Positions 56,960 through 64,000 of a DNA stretch of 64,000 nucleotides are shown here, piece after piece (the first letter of the stretch is position 1; each line of letters opens with the position of its first letter). The position numbers and the translations under genes were made by a program. Below the pieces are notes generated by a model. It was not told the origin of the DNA, ran no database searches, and saw only the letters and a list, made by a program, of their open reading frames with translations. The DNA is from JAPPLB01 sp965208945 (GTDB lineage: Bacteria; Acidobacteriota; Terriglobia; Bryobacterales; UBA6623): NCBI GenBank assembly GCA_965208945.1, contig OZ242366.1, forward strand, positions 2,418,001-2,482,000. Reading direction: 5' to 3'.

Positions 56960-58495
56960 GTGAACAAGAATCCCTTCGTTCTCACCGTCATGGACGGCTG
57001 GGGCCACAACCCCAATCCGTCCAACAACGCCGTCGCTCAGGCGCACACGCCCAACTTCGACCGACTGTGGGCCGAGTTCCCGCACACTCTCATCCGCACT
57101 GACGGACCCTTCGTTGGCTTACCGGAGGGGCAGATGGGCAACAGCGAAGTCGGCCACCTGAATATCGGCGCCGGCCGTGTCGTCAAGATGGACGTCACGC
57201 GCATCGACGACATGATCGCGAACGGGGAGATCTTCTCGAACGGTGTGCTCGAGACCGCCATGGCCCACGCGCGCTCCTGCCGGCTCCACCTGATCGGCCT
57301 CGTCAGCCCCGGAGGAGTCCACTCCCACACCGACCATCTCTATGCGTTGCTCGAGATGGCGGCGCGCGAAAACGTCGAGCGGGTCTTTGTCCACGCCCTT
57401 ACCGACGGGCGCGACGAGCCTCCCGAAGGGGGAGCCGAGTACGTTGCAGCCCTGGTCCGAAAGATGAACGAACTCGGCGTTGGTCAGGTCGCCACCATCT
57501 GCGGCCGCTATTACGCCATGGACCGCGACAAGCGTTGGCCGCGTATCGAGCGAGCTCTCCGTGCCATGGTCCTCGGCGAAGGCCGCCAGGCCGCCGACCC
57601 CGTCCAGGCCGTCCGCGATTCCTACGCAAGCGGGACAACCGATGAATTCATCGAGCCGGTTGTGCTGGTCGGCGAACAGGGCGAACCCATCGGACGCATC
57701 TCGGACGGAGACGCCGCCATCTTTTTCAACTTCCGCGCCGATAGAGCACGCCAGATTACCGACGCCCTCAACGACCCCTCGCTCGCTGGCATCGACCGTT
57801 CTCTGGCTCCCAAAAACCTCCACTACGTCACGATGACGCAGTACGATCGGCGCTACGGCTACCCGCACGTGCTTCCTCCGCATCAGCCCGACAACACCTT
57901 GGCGCACATTTCCGAAGTGCAAGGTTGGCTCAATCTACGCGTAGCCGAAACCGAGAAGTATCCTCACGTCACCTATTTCTTCAATGGAGGCCGCGAGAAG
58001 CCTTTCCAAGGTGAGGAGCGGCGGATGGTCCCGTCACCCCGAGTCGCCACCTACGACCTGCAGCCCGAAATGAGTGCTCCCGGTGTATGTGATCTCGTGG
58101 TGGACGGCGTCGAGAGCGGCAACTTCGATTGGATCGTCGTCAACTTCGCGAACGGCGACATGGTCGGCCATACGGGAAAGCTTGACGCCTCCATCAAGGC
58201 GATCGAGACCGTCGACGACTGCCTGGGCCGAATCCGAGCCGCGCTCGATGCCAAGAAGGGCGCTTGGATCGTTACCGCCGACCACGGCAATGCCGATTTG
58301 ATGGTCGATCCCGAGACAGGGCAACCGCACACCTATCACACAACGTTCCCCGTACCGTTCGTGCTCGTGAGCGACTACGAGGGAGAGTTGCGCGGCGACG
58401 GTTCGCTCCGAGACATCGTGCCCACGATGCTCGGCGTCTTCGGTGTCGAGCAACCTGAGCCAATGACCGGACGGGATCTGCGGCGGGGAATCTAA
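56960..58495 (+). CDS. gpmI: 2,3-bisphosphoglycerate-independent phosphoglycerate mutase
   Basis: A 511-aa alkaline-phosphatase-superfamily enzyme that interconverts 3- and 2-phosphoglycerate using Mn2+. The first metal motif is FVLTVMDGWG (residues 6-15); the nucleophilic Ser is in QMGNSEVGHLNIGAG near residue 61; substrate and metal residues appear in VHALTDGRDEPP, NFRADRARQ, NFANGDMVGHTG and WIVTADHGNAD. Full length for the family. The start is GTG at 56960. A MITE-A lies upstream in its leader and a palindromic hairpin follows the stop. Confidence 0.95.
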   Translation: MNKNPFVLTVMDGWGHNPNPSNNAVAQAHTPNFDRLWAEFPHTLIRTDGPFVGLPEGQMGNSEVGHLNIGAGRVVKMDVTRIDDMIANGEIFSNGVLETAMAHARSCRLHLIGLVSPGGVHSHTDHLYALLEMAARENVERVFVHALTDGRDEPPEGGAEYVAALVRKMNELGVGQVATICGRYYAMDRDKRWPRIERALRAMVLGEGRQAADPVQAVRDSYASGTTDEFIEPVVLVGEQGEPIGRISDGDAAIFFNFRADRARQITDALNDPSLAGIDRSLAPKNLHYVTMTQYDRRYGYPHVLPPHQPDNTLAHISEVQGWLNLRVAETEKYPHVTYFFNGGREKPFQGEERRMVPSPRVATYDLQPEMSAPGVCDLVVDGVESGNFDWIVVNFANGDMVGHTGKLDASIKAIETVDDCLGRIRAALDAKKGAWIVTADHGNADLMVDPETGQPHTYHTTFPVPFVLVSDYEGELRGDGSLRDIVPTMLGVFGVEQPEPMTGRDLRRGI

Positions 58496-58532
58496 AGCCC
58501 TCTTTTCTCTCCACGCGGCGAGAAAACGGGCT
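58496..58532. terminator. Bidirectional terminator hairpin resembling a minimal MITE-A
   Basis: AGCCCTCTTTTCTC and GAGAAAACGGGCT pair across TCCACGCGGC. It sits between two convergent genes (gpmI stop and thioesterase stop). The core TCTC-CCACGCGGCGAGA is the same as in the 33-bp derivative at 45998, so it probably descends from MITE-A ends. Confidence 0.6.
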
Positions 58533-58944
58533 AAGCGGTGCTCGTCAAAGGGAAGAACGGCCGATACTTTTCCGGCAGCTGTACGGTCTTGCCGTCACGG
58601 TTGCAAACCGTGTGGAGCGTCTCTCCGGTCGCTAGCAGTCGATCATCCTCCGCATGCCGAATCTCGTACGAAAACCGGATCGTGCGTGAACGAGATTCCG
58701 ACATCCAAGTCAAAACCCGTATCTCATCGTGGAACCGCGCCGCCCCACGGTATCGGCATCGCGCATCGGTAACCACCAGGAAGATGCCGTCGGCCGCTTC
58801 CATGTCGCGGTACTCGAAACCGAGCTGACTGCAATAGTCCACCCGGCCGATCTCCATCCAAACGAAATAGTTGGCGTAGTAGACCACGCCCATCTGGTCC
58901 GATTCGGCATAGCGAACCCGCAGTCTCGACTCTACACGACGCAT
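58531..58944 (-). CDS. Acyl-CoA thioesterase (YbgC/FadM-like hotdog fold)
   Basis: A 137-aa hotdog protein: RVRYAESDQMGVVYYANYFV (residues 8-27) carries the catalytic Asp of the 4HBT family, followed by MEIGRVDYCSQLG and a C-terminal sheet (IRFSYEIRH, LATGETLHTVCNRDG). It hydrolyses acyl-CoA thioesters, with chain-length preference unknown. Full-length, monocistronic, convergent with gpmI. Confidence 0.92.
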   Translation of the reverse strand: MRRVESRLRVRYAESDQMGVVYYANYFVWMEIGRVDYCSQLGFEYRDMEAADGIFLVVTDARCRYRGAARFHDEIRVLTWMSESRSRTIRFSYEIRHAEDDRLLATGETLHTVCNRDGKTVQLPEKYRPFFPLTSTA

Positions 58945-58980
58945 CTTCCGAGTATAGGAGGGCCGGACGCTGCCGAACTG

Positions 58981-59000
58981 CCGGGGCCTTGGTCCCCGGC
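58981..59000 (-). terminator. GC-rich hairpin downstream of the kinase gene
   Basis: CCGGGGCCTTGGTCCCCGG is a near-perfect palindrome followed (to the right) by a decayed MITE-A end (CCTGCATCTATCGCCGC). It lies about 45 bp past the kinase stop and could terminate its transcript. Confidence 0.45.
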
Positions 59001-59045
59001 CTGCATCTATCGCCGCATGGTGGCGCGAAGGGCGTGAAAAGGCGG

Positions 59046-61844
59046 TTAGCGATAGTTCTCCACCAACATCAAGTCCGCTTCGCTGCGATCTACGCGGACG
59101 TAGAGAACCTGCATTCCATCCGGGGAAACGGAAAGACCGGATCCCGAAGAACCAATCGCTTCCGGTTCGAGAGTAACGACCGTTTCCAGCTCGCCCGTGT
59201 CGACGTGATAAAGCTTGAGATTCCGCTCGCGGTCAACAAAGAAAATCCCTCGGTCCGTTACCGCCCATCGCCCGCGTCCGGCCGGCATCACTTCTCTCGG
59301 CAAAGCCTGCGGAGTGCCTCCATCAACCGGCATGCTCCACAGACCTCCACCGAAACCCCTCTTGGAGAAGTATAGCCGCTTCCCGTCGAGCGACTCCTGT
59401 GCAAACAATCCCTCTTGCTCGACCGGATGAGGTTCAGACTGCGTGACGCCCCGAGCGGGGAACTTGAGCAGTCCGATTTGACGCTGATTCATGTAAATCC
59501 ACTCGCCGTCTCGCGACCAGACAGGCATGGCCCCACCGCTGCCGTCTGTAGTCAACCGCCGTGGCGAAGCGCCGTCCGCCGCCACGACATCGATTTCGGA
59601 CCGGCTGCCTTCGATCACTTGGAACGCGATCTCGCGGCCGTCCGGCGACCAGCTTGGCCTGGTGATGATGGCACTACCGTAGGAGGTCAACTTCAAGGCG
59701 TTCGCCCCGCCGGAGTCCGAGACCCACAGTTCATGGCTGCCGCTACGGTCCGAAACGAATGCGATACGCTTCCCGTCAGGTGAAAATTGCGGGCTGTGGT
59801 CCATTCGCGTTGAGGCAACCACGGTGCGCGGCTCCATCATTTCCGACCCCTGGCCGATGTTGCGTTGCCAGATGTTCAGATCCCGCTCGGCTCGCGTATA
59901 AGCCAAGCGCCCTCCTTGTTTGGCCACGCTGGGTAGTTGGGCGTTCTCTCCAGCACCCAAGAGCGGCAAGATCGGCCCGCCGGCGGAGCCCGGGCGTGTC
60001 TTCCACAATCGGCCAGCGCCTCCACGATCCGAAGAAAAGATGAGAAAACCGTCTGCGGCCCAAGCCAAGCCTTGGATTCTGCTCTCGTCGTCCGTTACTC
60101 GCCGGAACGTTCCGTTGCCATCTACCGCCGTGATATAGATGTCCTCGGCGAGCAGGCCCGCGGTTCGGACAAAGGCAATACGCTCGCCATCCGGTGAAAA
60201 TGTCGGACTGTGCAGGCGCTGCCGGGCTTCTCCCGGGGTCGCTCCGACGAATATCTGCCGCATCTGTCCCGAGTCCACCGAGTACAGCCCGATGACGCCC
60301 GCCCCCCTGGATTCGCCTCCGCGTACTGCTCCTTTGCGCTCACTGGGAGTGTCTCGCCCAGCGGCAGGACTTGGCGGTGGCGGGCCTGCTTGCTGGGCGA
60401 TGGCAAGGGTCTTACCGGACGGAGACCAGCCCAGGTATCTGTTGGCCCGATCCTGACCGCGCAGTCGTACATCGGCCACCTTGCGCTCCAGGCCACCGAT
60501 CGGTGGTACGAGATAGACCGCGCTTCTTCTTTGCTCGTGGCGCACAAATGCGATCGACCGGCCGTCCGGAGACCAAACCGGGCCGCTTTCGGGAGCCGGG
60601 GTATTCGTCAATCGCAGCGGCTGACCACCTTCCACAAGCCTGACGTACACATCCGGGTTGTCTTGATTCGGTCCGTCCCACACGAAAGCCACCTGGCTTC
60701 CGTCGGGAGAAAACGTAGCAAACGTTTCCGTACCGGCGTCGCTGGTAATGGGAGTAACTCGCGGCGGGTCTGACAGTGCCCTTGGCGAATACGCGCCCCA
60801 TCGCCACACGGCGACCGCTCCTAACAAAACCAGCACGACAGCGAACGCTCCCAGCAAGCCGTACCGCCTCAGCGGGATGCCGGCCTCTGGCGTTGCGCCG
60901 CTGCCTGCTGCCTGCGCAGATGTTGCCGCCGGGGGCACTGTCGCCACGGAAGCCGCCGCAGGTATGGCCGCTGTCACATACGCCGGTGGCTCAATCTGAG
61001 ATGCGCCTGAATCACGCCGTTTTTTCAGTGAACGTAGATCGACCAGCAGATCGAGGGCGCTTTGGTAGCGGTCGTCACCGTCTTTCTGAAGCGCCTTGAA
61101 GACGATCCGCTCGAGTTCCAGGTCGACGCCGCTTCGGAGCCCCGTAATAGGCACTGGCTCCTCGTGCAGGATCGAGTAGATGATCGCCTGCTGATACTCG
61201 CCCCGAAACGGCATCCGGCCGGTGAGCATCTCGTAAAGAACGACCCCCAGTGACCAGATGTCGCTCTTCTGGTCCGTCTTGTCGCCCTTGGCTTGCTCCG
61301 GCGACATGTATGCCGCCGTGCCGAGCTTGCTCCCTTCCGCTGTCAGCTTGCTGGCGCCCGCCGCCAATTGCGCCAAGCCGAAGTCCATGATCTTGAGCTG
61401 CGGTTCGCTCCCGGTCGTCGCGCGAACGACCATCAGATTGGCGCTCTTGATGTCACGGTGAACGATCCCTTTTTCGTGAGCGGCCGCCAGCCCCTTCGCT
61501 GCCTGTATGCCGAGTTCAAGAACGTCATCGACCGGCAGGGGTCCTTTTTCGACGAGCTGTTGAACGGTATCCCCTTGCAGGAACGCCATGGCGATAAAGG
61601 GTCGTCCTTCCGCTTCGTCGATCTCGTAGACCGTACAGATGTTCGGATGGTCGAGCGATGCCGCCGCACGCGCTTCTCGCTCGAAACGCATCTTCTGGTC
61701 CGCGCCGGCGCCGGCATGGAGCGTCAGGAACTTGAGTGCTACGGGGCGCTCCAGGCGGGTGTCCTCGGCCTTGTAGACGACACCCATCCCGCCCTCACCC
61801 AGCTTCGCCAGGATCTTGTAGTGGGAAATGGTTCGGCCGACCAT
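59046..61844 (-). CDS. Transmembrane serine/threonine protein kinase with TolB-like PD40 propeller
   Basis: A 932-aa protein. Kinase domain at residues about 9-275: LGEGGMGVVYKAED glycine loop, VALKFL Lys, GIVHRDIKSANLMV catalytic loop, DFGLA, and the APE region as AAYMSPEQAKG. One membrane helix (YGLLGAFAVVLVLLGAVAVW, near 330) separates an extracytoplasmic beta-propeller with at least seven PD40 units (FSPDGSQVAFVWDG, WSPDGRSIAFVRH, FSPDGERIAFVRT, FSPDGKRIAFVSD, WSPDGREIAFQV). Such kinases are abundant in Acidobacteriota. The propeller probably senses a ligand. It is monocistronic. Confidence 0.93.
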   Translation of the reverse strand: MVGRTISHYKILAKLGEGGMGVVYKAEDTRLERPVALKFLTLHAGAGADQKMRFEREARAAASLDHPNICTVYEIDEAEGRPFIAMAFLQGDTVQQLVEKGPLPVDDVLELGIQAAKGLAAAHEKGIVHRDIKSANLMVVRATTGSEPQLKIMDFGLAQLAAGASKLTAEGSKLGTAAYMSPEQAKGDKTDQKSDIWSLGVVLYEMLTGRMPFRGEYQQAIIYSILHEEPVPITGLRSGVDLELERIVFKALQKDGDDRYQSALDLLVDLRSLKKRRDSGASQIEPPAYVTAAIPAAASVATVPPAATSAQAAGSGATPEAGIPLRRYGLLGAFAVVLVLLGAVAVWRWGAYSPRALSDPPRVTPITSDAGTETFATFSPDGSQVAFVWDGPNQDNPDVYVRLVEGGQPLRLTNTPAPESGPVWSPDGRSIAFVRHEQRRSAVYLVPPIGGLERKVADVRLRGQDRANRYLGWSPSGKTLAIAQQAGPPPPSPAAGRDTPSERKGAVRGGESRGAGVIGLYSVDSGQMRQIFVGATPGEARQRLHSPTFSPDGERIAFVRTAGLLAEDIYITAVDGNGTFRRVTDDESRIQGLAWAADGFLIFSSDRGGAGRLWKTRPGSAGGPILPLLGAGENAQLPSVAKQGGRLAYTRAERDLNIWQRNIGQGSEMMEPRTVVASTRMDHSPQFSPDGKRIAFVSDRSGSHELWVSDSGGANALKLTSYGSAIITRPSWSPDGREIAFQVIEGSRSEIDVVAADGASPRRLTTDGSGGAMPVWSRDGEWIYMNQRQIGLLKFPARGVTQSEPHPVEQEGLFAQESLDGKRLYFSKRGFGGGLWSMPVDGGTPQALPREVMPAGRGRWAVTDRGIFFVDRERNLKLYHVDTGELETVVTLEPEAIGSSGSGLSVSPDGMQVLYVRVDRSEADLMLVENYR

Positions 61845-61935
61845 CTATTAGCTTGGGCGCGCTCCGCGGGTAGTCCGGTTACAACAGGTTGTCAAGCCGC
61901 TGCAAACATGGGGATGCACGGGAGTCTGACAGCGG

Positions 61936-62949
61936 CTATTCCGCCCCGCTTTCTTTCCTGTCGTAGAAGAGGTTTCGCCCGTCGCTCAATGCTTTCATCT
62001 TGCGGTCCGCCACGCTTCTCTGCAGCATCCAGAAGCCGCAATCCGGATGGATGTAGTGAATCCGCTCCTCGCCAAGCACCTCGCAGGCATTCTCGATCCG
62101 TGAAGCGATCAGATCCGCCGATTCGACCTCATTGTCCTTGATATCGACGACGCTCAATCCGATGCCGATTTTCGAGTCCAGGTCCTTCAGAACGGGTAGT
62201 TCTTCATAGCCGCGCCGGGCGAACTCCAGCACGTAGTGATGCACATGCAGCGCGTTCAGCAAAGGCAGCAGGCTTTTCCAAAAGCCCTTCTGGATCGACT
62301 GTCCTCCGTAGTTGCCGAAACAGATGTGCACCGCGCGCGTCGTTTGAATCCCGTCGAGGACATGGTTCAAGGCCTCGATGGCCCAGGGGGTGTCCTCGGG
62401 ATGGCCGGAGATATTCGCCTCATCCACCTGCACTACGTCAGCGGGGATGCGCTCCAACTGTTTGCGCAAAACCTCGGCAATCGCGGCGCAGACCTTTCCG
62501 TACGACCCGTAGTGGCGGTCGGTCACCGTCTTCGCCAGCATGTGCGGTCCCGTACACGTGAACTTGAGCGGCTTGGTCGTCAGGTTCCGGGTGAACTCGT
62601 AATCGGCCGACAAGTTGAGCACGCCTTCCCCGATCTCGCTTTCCACAATCCCGGCCGGCGCCGCGCGAAAGCTCATCCCTTGGTCGGCCCGAAATGCTTC
62701 GATGTCGGTGATCGAGTACCGTGTCTTGACTCCAGACATGCGGCTGACGAAGTAATCGATCATACCGTTCGTTTCCGGGTGGCTCGGGTCGAAACGGTTC
62801 AACTCGCCGTCGGCTACGAGATCGATTCCGGCCAGCTCTTGTGTCTTCAGGACGACCGCGACGGCATCCCGCAAAGTGGTCTTCGACGAATCGCCATACA
62901 ACCACCTCGGGATCGGATAGCTGCCAACGACCGTGGTCTGAATGCTCAT
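61936..62949 (-). CDS. MetE-like cobalamin-independent methionine synthase family protein
   Basis: A 337-aa protein equal to the C-terminal barrel of MetE (COG0620). Start at the ATG 62949 (GGGAAAAC upstream) gives MSIQTTVVGSYPIPRW, the typical opening. Zinc ligands are suggested by VHICFGNYGGQ near residue 205 and the HPDCGFWML motif near residue 300 (usually PDCGL). Short members of this family are not always methionine synthases; some are methyltransferases for other substrates, and here a role with methylated amines or folate could be imagined but is not shown. Confidence 0.85.
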   Translation of the reverse strand: MSIQTTVVGSYPIPRWLYGDSSKTTLRDAVAVVLKTQELAGIDLVADGELNRFDPSHPETNGMIDYFVSRMSGVKTRYSITDIEAFRADQGMSFRAAPAGIVESEIGEGVLNLSADYEFTRNLTTKPLKFTCTGPHMLAKTVTDRHYGSYGKVCAAIAEVLRKQLERIPADVVQVDEANISGHPEDTPWAIEALNHVLDGIQTTRAVHICFGNYGGQSIQKGFWKSLLPLLNALHVHHYVLEFARRGYEELPVLKDLDSKIGIGLSVVDIKDNEVESADLIASRIENACEVLGEERIHYIHPDCGFWMLQRSVADRKMKALSDGRNLFYDRKESGAE

Positions 62950-62999
62950 GTTTTCCCGATTATAGGCGAGCTTCCAGGCCACGGCTCCTGTCTGCGATC

Positions 63000-63956
63000 A
63001 TGATGCCGTTGACTCCGCTCCGCATCGGTATATCGAGTTGCCTTCTCGGCGAGACGGTCCGCTACGACGGGGGACATAAACGAGATCGATTTCTCGTAGA
63101 CACCCTTGGCCGGTACGTCGAATGGGTGCCGGTCTGCCCTGAACTGGAAGTAGGCATGGGTGTACCCAGGGAATCTCTCCGGCTTTTACGTTCGGCCGGC
63201 GAGACCCGTCTTGTCGCGATCAAGAGCCGTCAGGACCATACCCGCGTCATGCAGAAGTGGGTGCGCGCTCGGCTCGCAGACCTCGCCAAGGAAAGCCTCT
63301 GCGGCTACGTGCTCAAGTCACGATCACCGAGTTGCGGTATGGAGCGGGTCCCGATCTACGACGAAAACGGCGTTCCCGCGAAGAAAGGCATCGGGGCTTT
63401 TGCCGGCCCGCTGCTCGAGCGGTTCCCCCAGTTGCCTGTGGAAGAGGAAGGCCGCCTGCACGACTCCAAGCTGCGGGAAAACTTCATCGAGCGCCTCTTT
63501 GCCCGCAATCGTTTGCTCAACCTCTTCGCTGGCCGCTGGAAGAGCCGCGATGTCGTCGAGTTCCACACGCATCACAAGCTGCAGCTCATGTCCCATTCGC
63601 CGAAGGACTACCGCCAACTCGGCCTGCTCGTTGCAACCATCAAGCAAGTGCCCCGCCGGGGTTTTCGAGATCAGTATGAAAGCGGCTTCATGACCGCTCT
63701 GCGGAAGAAGGCCACCAGAGGGCGCCACGCCAATGTCCTGCAACATGCCGCGGGCTATGTCAGAGAAGGGATCGACTCATCTTCACGCCAAGAGTTGAGC
63801 AGCGTGATCGAAGACTTCCGTCAAGGCTTCGTACCCCTGATCGTCCCCATCACGCTCCTGCGTCACCATGTCCGCCGATTGAAGGTCGCCTATCTCGAGA
63901 ACCAGCACTACCTTGCGCCTCATCCGAAGGAACTCATGCTCCGCAACCACGTCTAG
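63000..63956 (+). CDS. YbgA-like protein (DUF523-DUF1722 fusion)
   Basis: A 318-aa two-domain protein. DUF523 at residues 5-150 shows GISSCLLGETVRYDGGHKRD and the cysteine motif SRSPSCGMERVP; DUF1722 at about 165-315 shows FAGRWKSRDVVEFHTHHKLQ and LMSHSPKDYRQLG. Fusions of these domains are common in proteobacteria and Acidobacteriota, with unknown function, sometimes beside photolyase genes. The ATG at 63000 or 63003 is the start. The TAG stop is the CTAG next to a MITE-A. Confidence 0.9.
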   Translation: MMPLTPLRIGISSCLLGETVRYDGGHKRDRFLVDTLGRYVEWVPVCPELEVGMGVPRESLRLLRSAGETRLVAIKSRQDHTRVMQKWVRARLADLAKESLCGYVLKSRSPSCGMERVPIYDENGVPAKKGIGAFAGPLLERFPQLPVEEEGRLHDSKLRENFIERLFARNRLLNLFAGRWKSRDVVEFHTHHKLQLMSHSPKDYRQLGLLVATIKQVPRRGFRDQYESGFMTALRKKATRGRHANVLQHAAGYVREGIDSSSRQELSSVIEDFRQGFVPLIVPITLLRHHVRRLKVAYLENQHYLAPHPKELMLRNHV

Positions 63957-64000
63957 CCTGCATGTCTCACCACGCTGCGAGGCGAAGTGGGTGAGAGGGC
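63957..64000. mobile_element. MITE-A copy 22 (cut by the window edge)
   Basis: Left end CCTGCATGTCTCACCACG after CTAG, continuing GAGGCGAAGTGGGTGAGAGG to the end of the window. Confidence 0.85.

Overview
The window is a high-GC bacterial chromosome segment, most probably from an Acidobacteriota member. The best clues are an ADOP-type duplicated orphan ABC permease (29051-31534) and a serine/threonine kinase fused to TolB-like propeller repeats (59046-61844), both typical of that phylum. This is inferred from gene families, since no rRNA or tRNA gene was seen.

Two things dominate the layout. The first is an invasion by small non-coding mobile elements. At least 22 complete or partial copies of one MITE-like family (called MITE-A here) have 17-bp terminal inverted repeats (CCTGCATTTCTCACCAC / GTGGTGAGAAATGCAGG), are usually about 177 or 200 bp, and are flanked by a 4-bp YTAR duplication (CTAG or TTAA). 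A second family, MITE-B, has two copies and also uses CTAG. Two identical IS1182-family elements, one IS630-family element and an ORF-less group II intron are inserted in or at the edges of these repeats.

The second is a set of functional blocks. (i) 0-9 kb: a TAT-exported enolase-superfamily protein, a lipoprotein-like exported protein, an exported MBL-fold hydrolase and a LytS-type kinase. (ii) 9.5-26 kb: a LytTR response regulator, then a metal-homeostasis island, probably for zinc: MerC-like protein plus a Cys-rich exported partner, a His-rich TonB receptor, a CzcO-like flavoprotein, a FeoB-like transporter, a His-rich protein with an ArsR regulator, a P1B ATPase, two DUF3299 proteins and an ABC ATPase/permease pair. 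The two identical IS1182 copies bracket this island. A second MerC/Cys-rich pair lies at 31.9-32.5 kb. (iii) 32-40 kb: an accessory region with Mu-like phage remnants, a SIR2 protein, an SRAP protein, an Mrr restriction enzyme, an ankyrin protein, serine-recombinase fragments and a three-gene TIGR04255 module. (iv) 40.3-42.1 kb: an ECF sigma / membrane partner / exported protein operon. (v) 42.6-55.4 kb: a BCCT transporter, a 1.6-kb degenerate repeat tract, and an eight-gene operon matching the N-methylglutamate pathway (mgsABC, mgdBCDA, gmaS), in which methylamine is loaded onto glutamate and oxidised. (vi) 55.6-64 kb: housekeeping and signalling genes (cyclase, GpmI, thioesterase, kinase, MetE-like protein, YbgA-like protein).

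The mobile elements and genes are intertwined. Five genes end exactly in the CTAG/TTAA/GTAG junction of a MITE-A. One copy sits inside the methylamine operon, supplying the stop codon of mgdB and the apparent start codon of mgdC.
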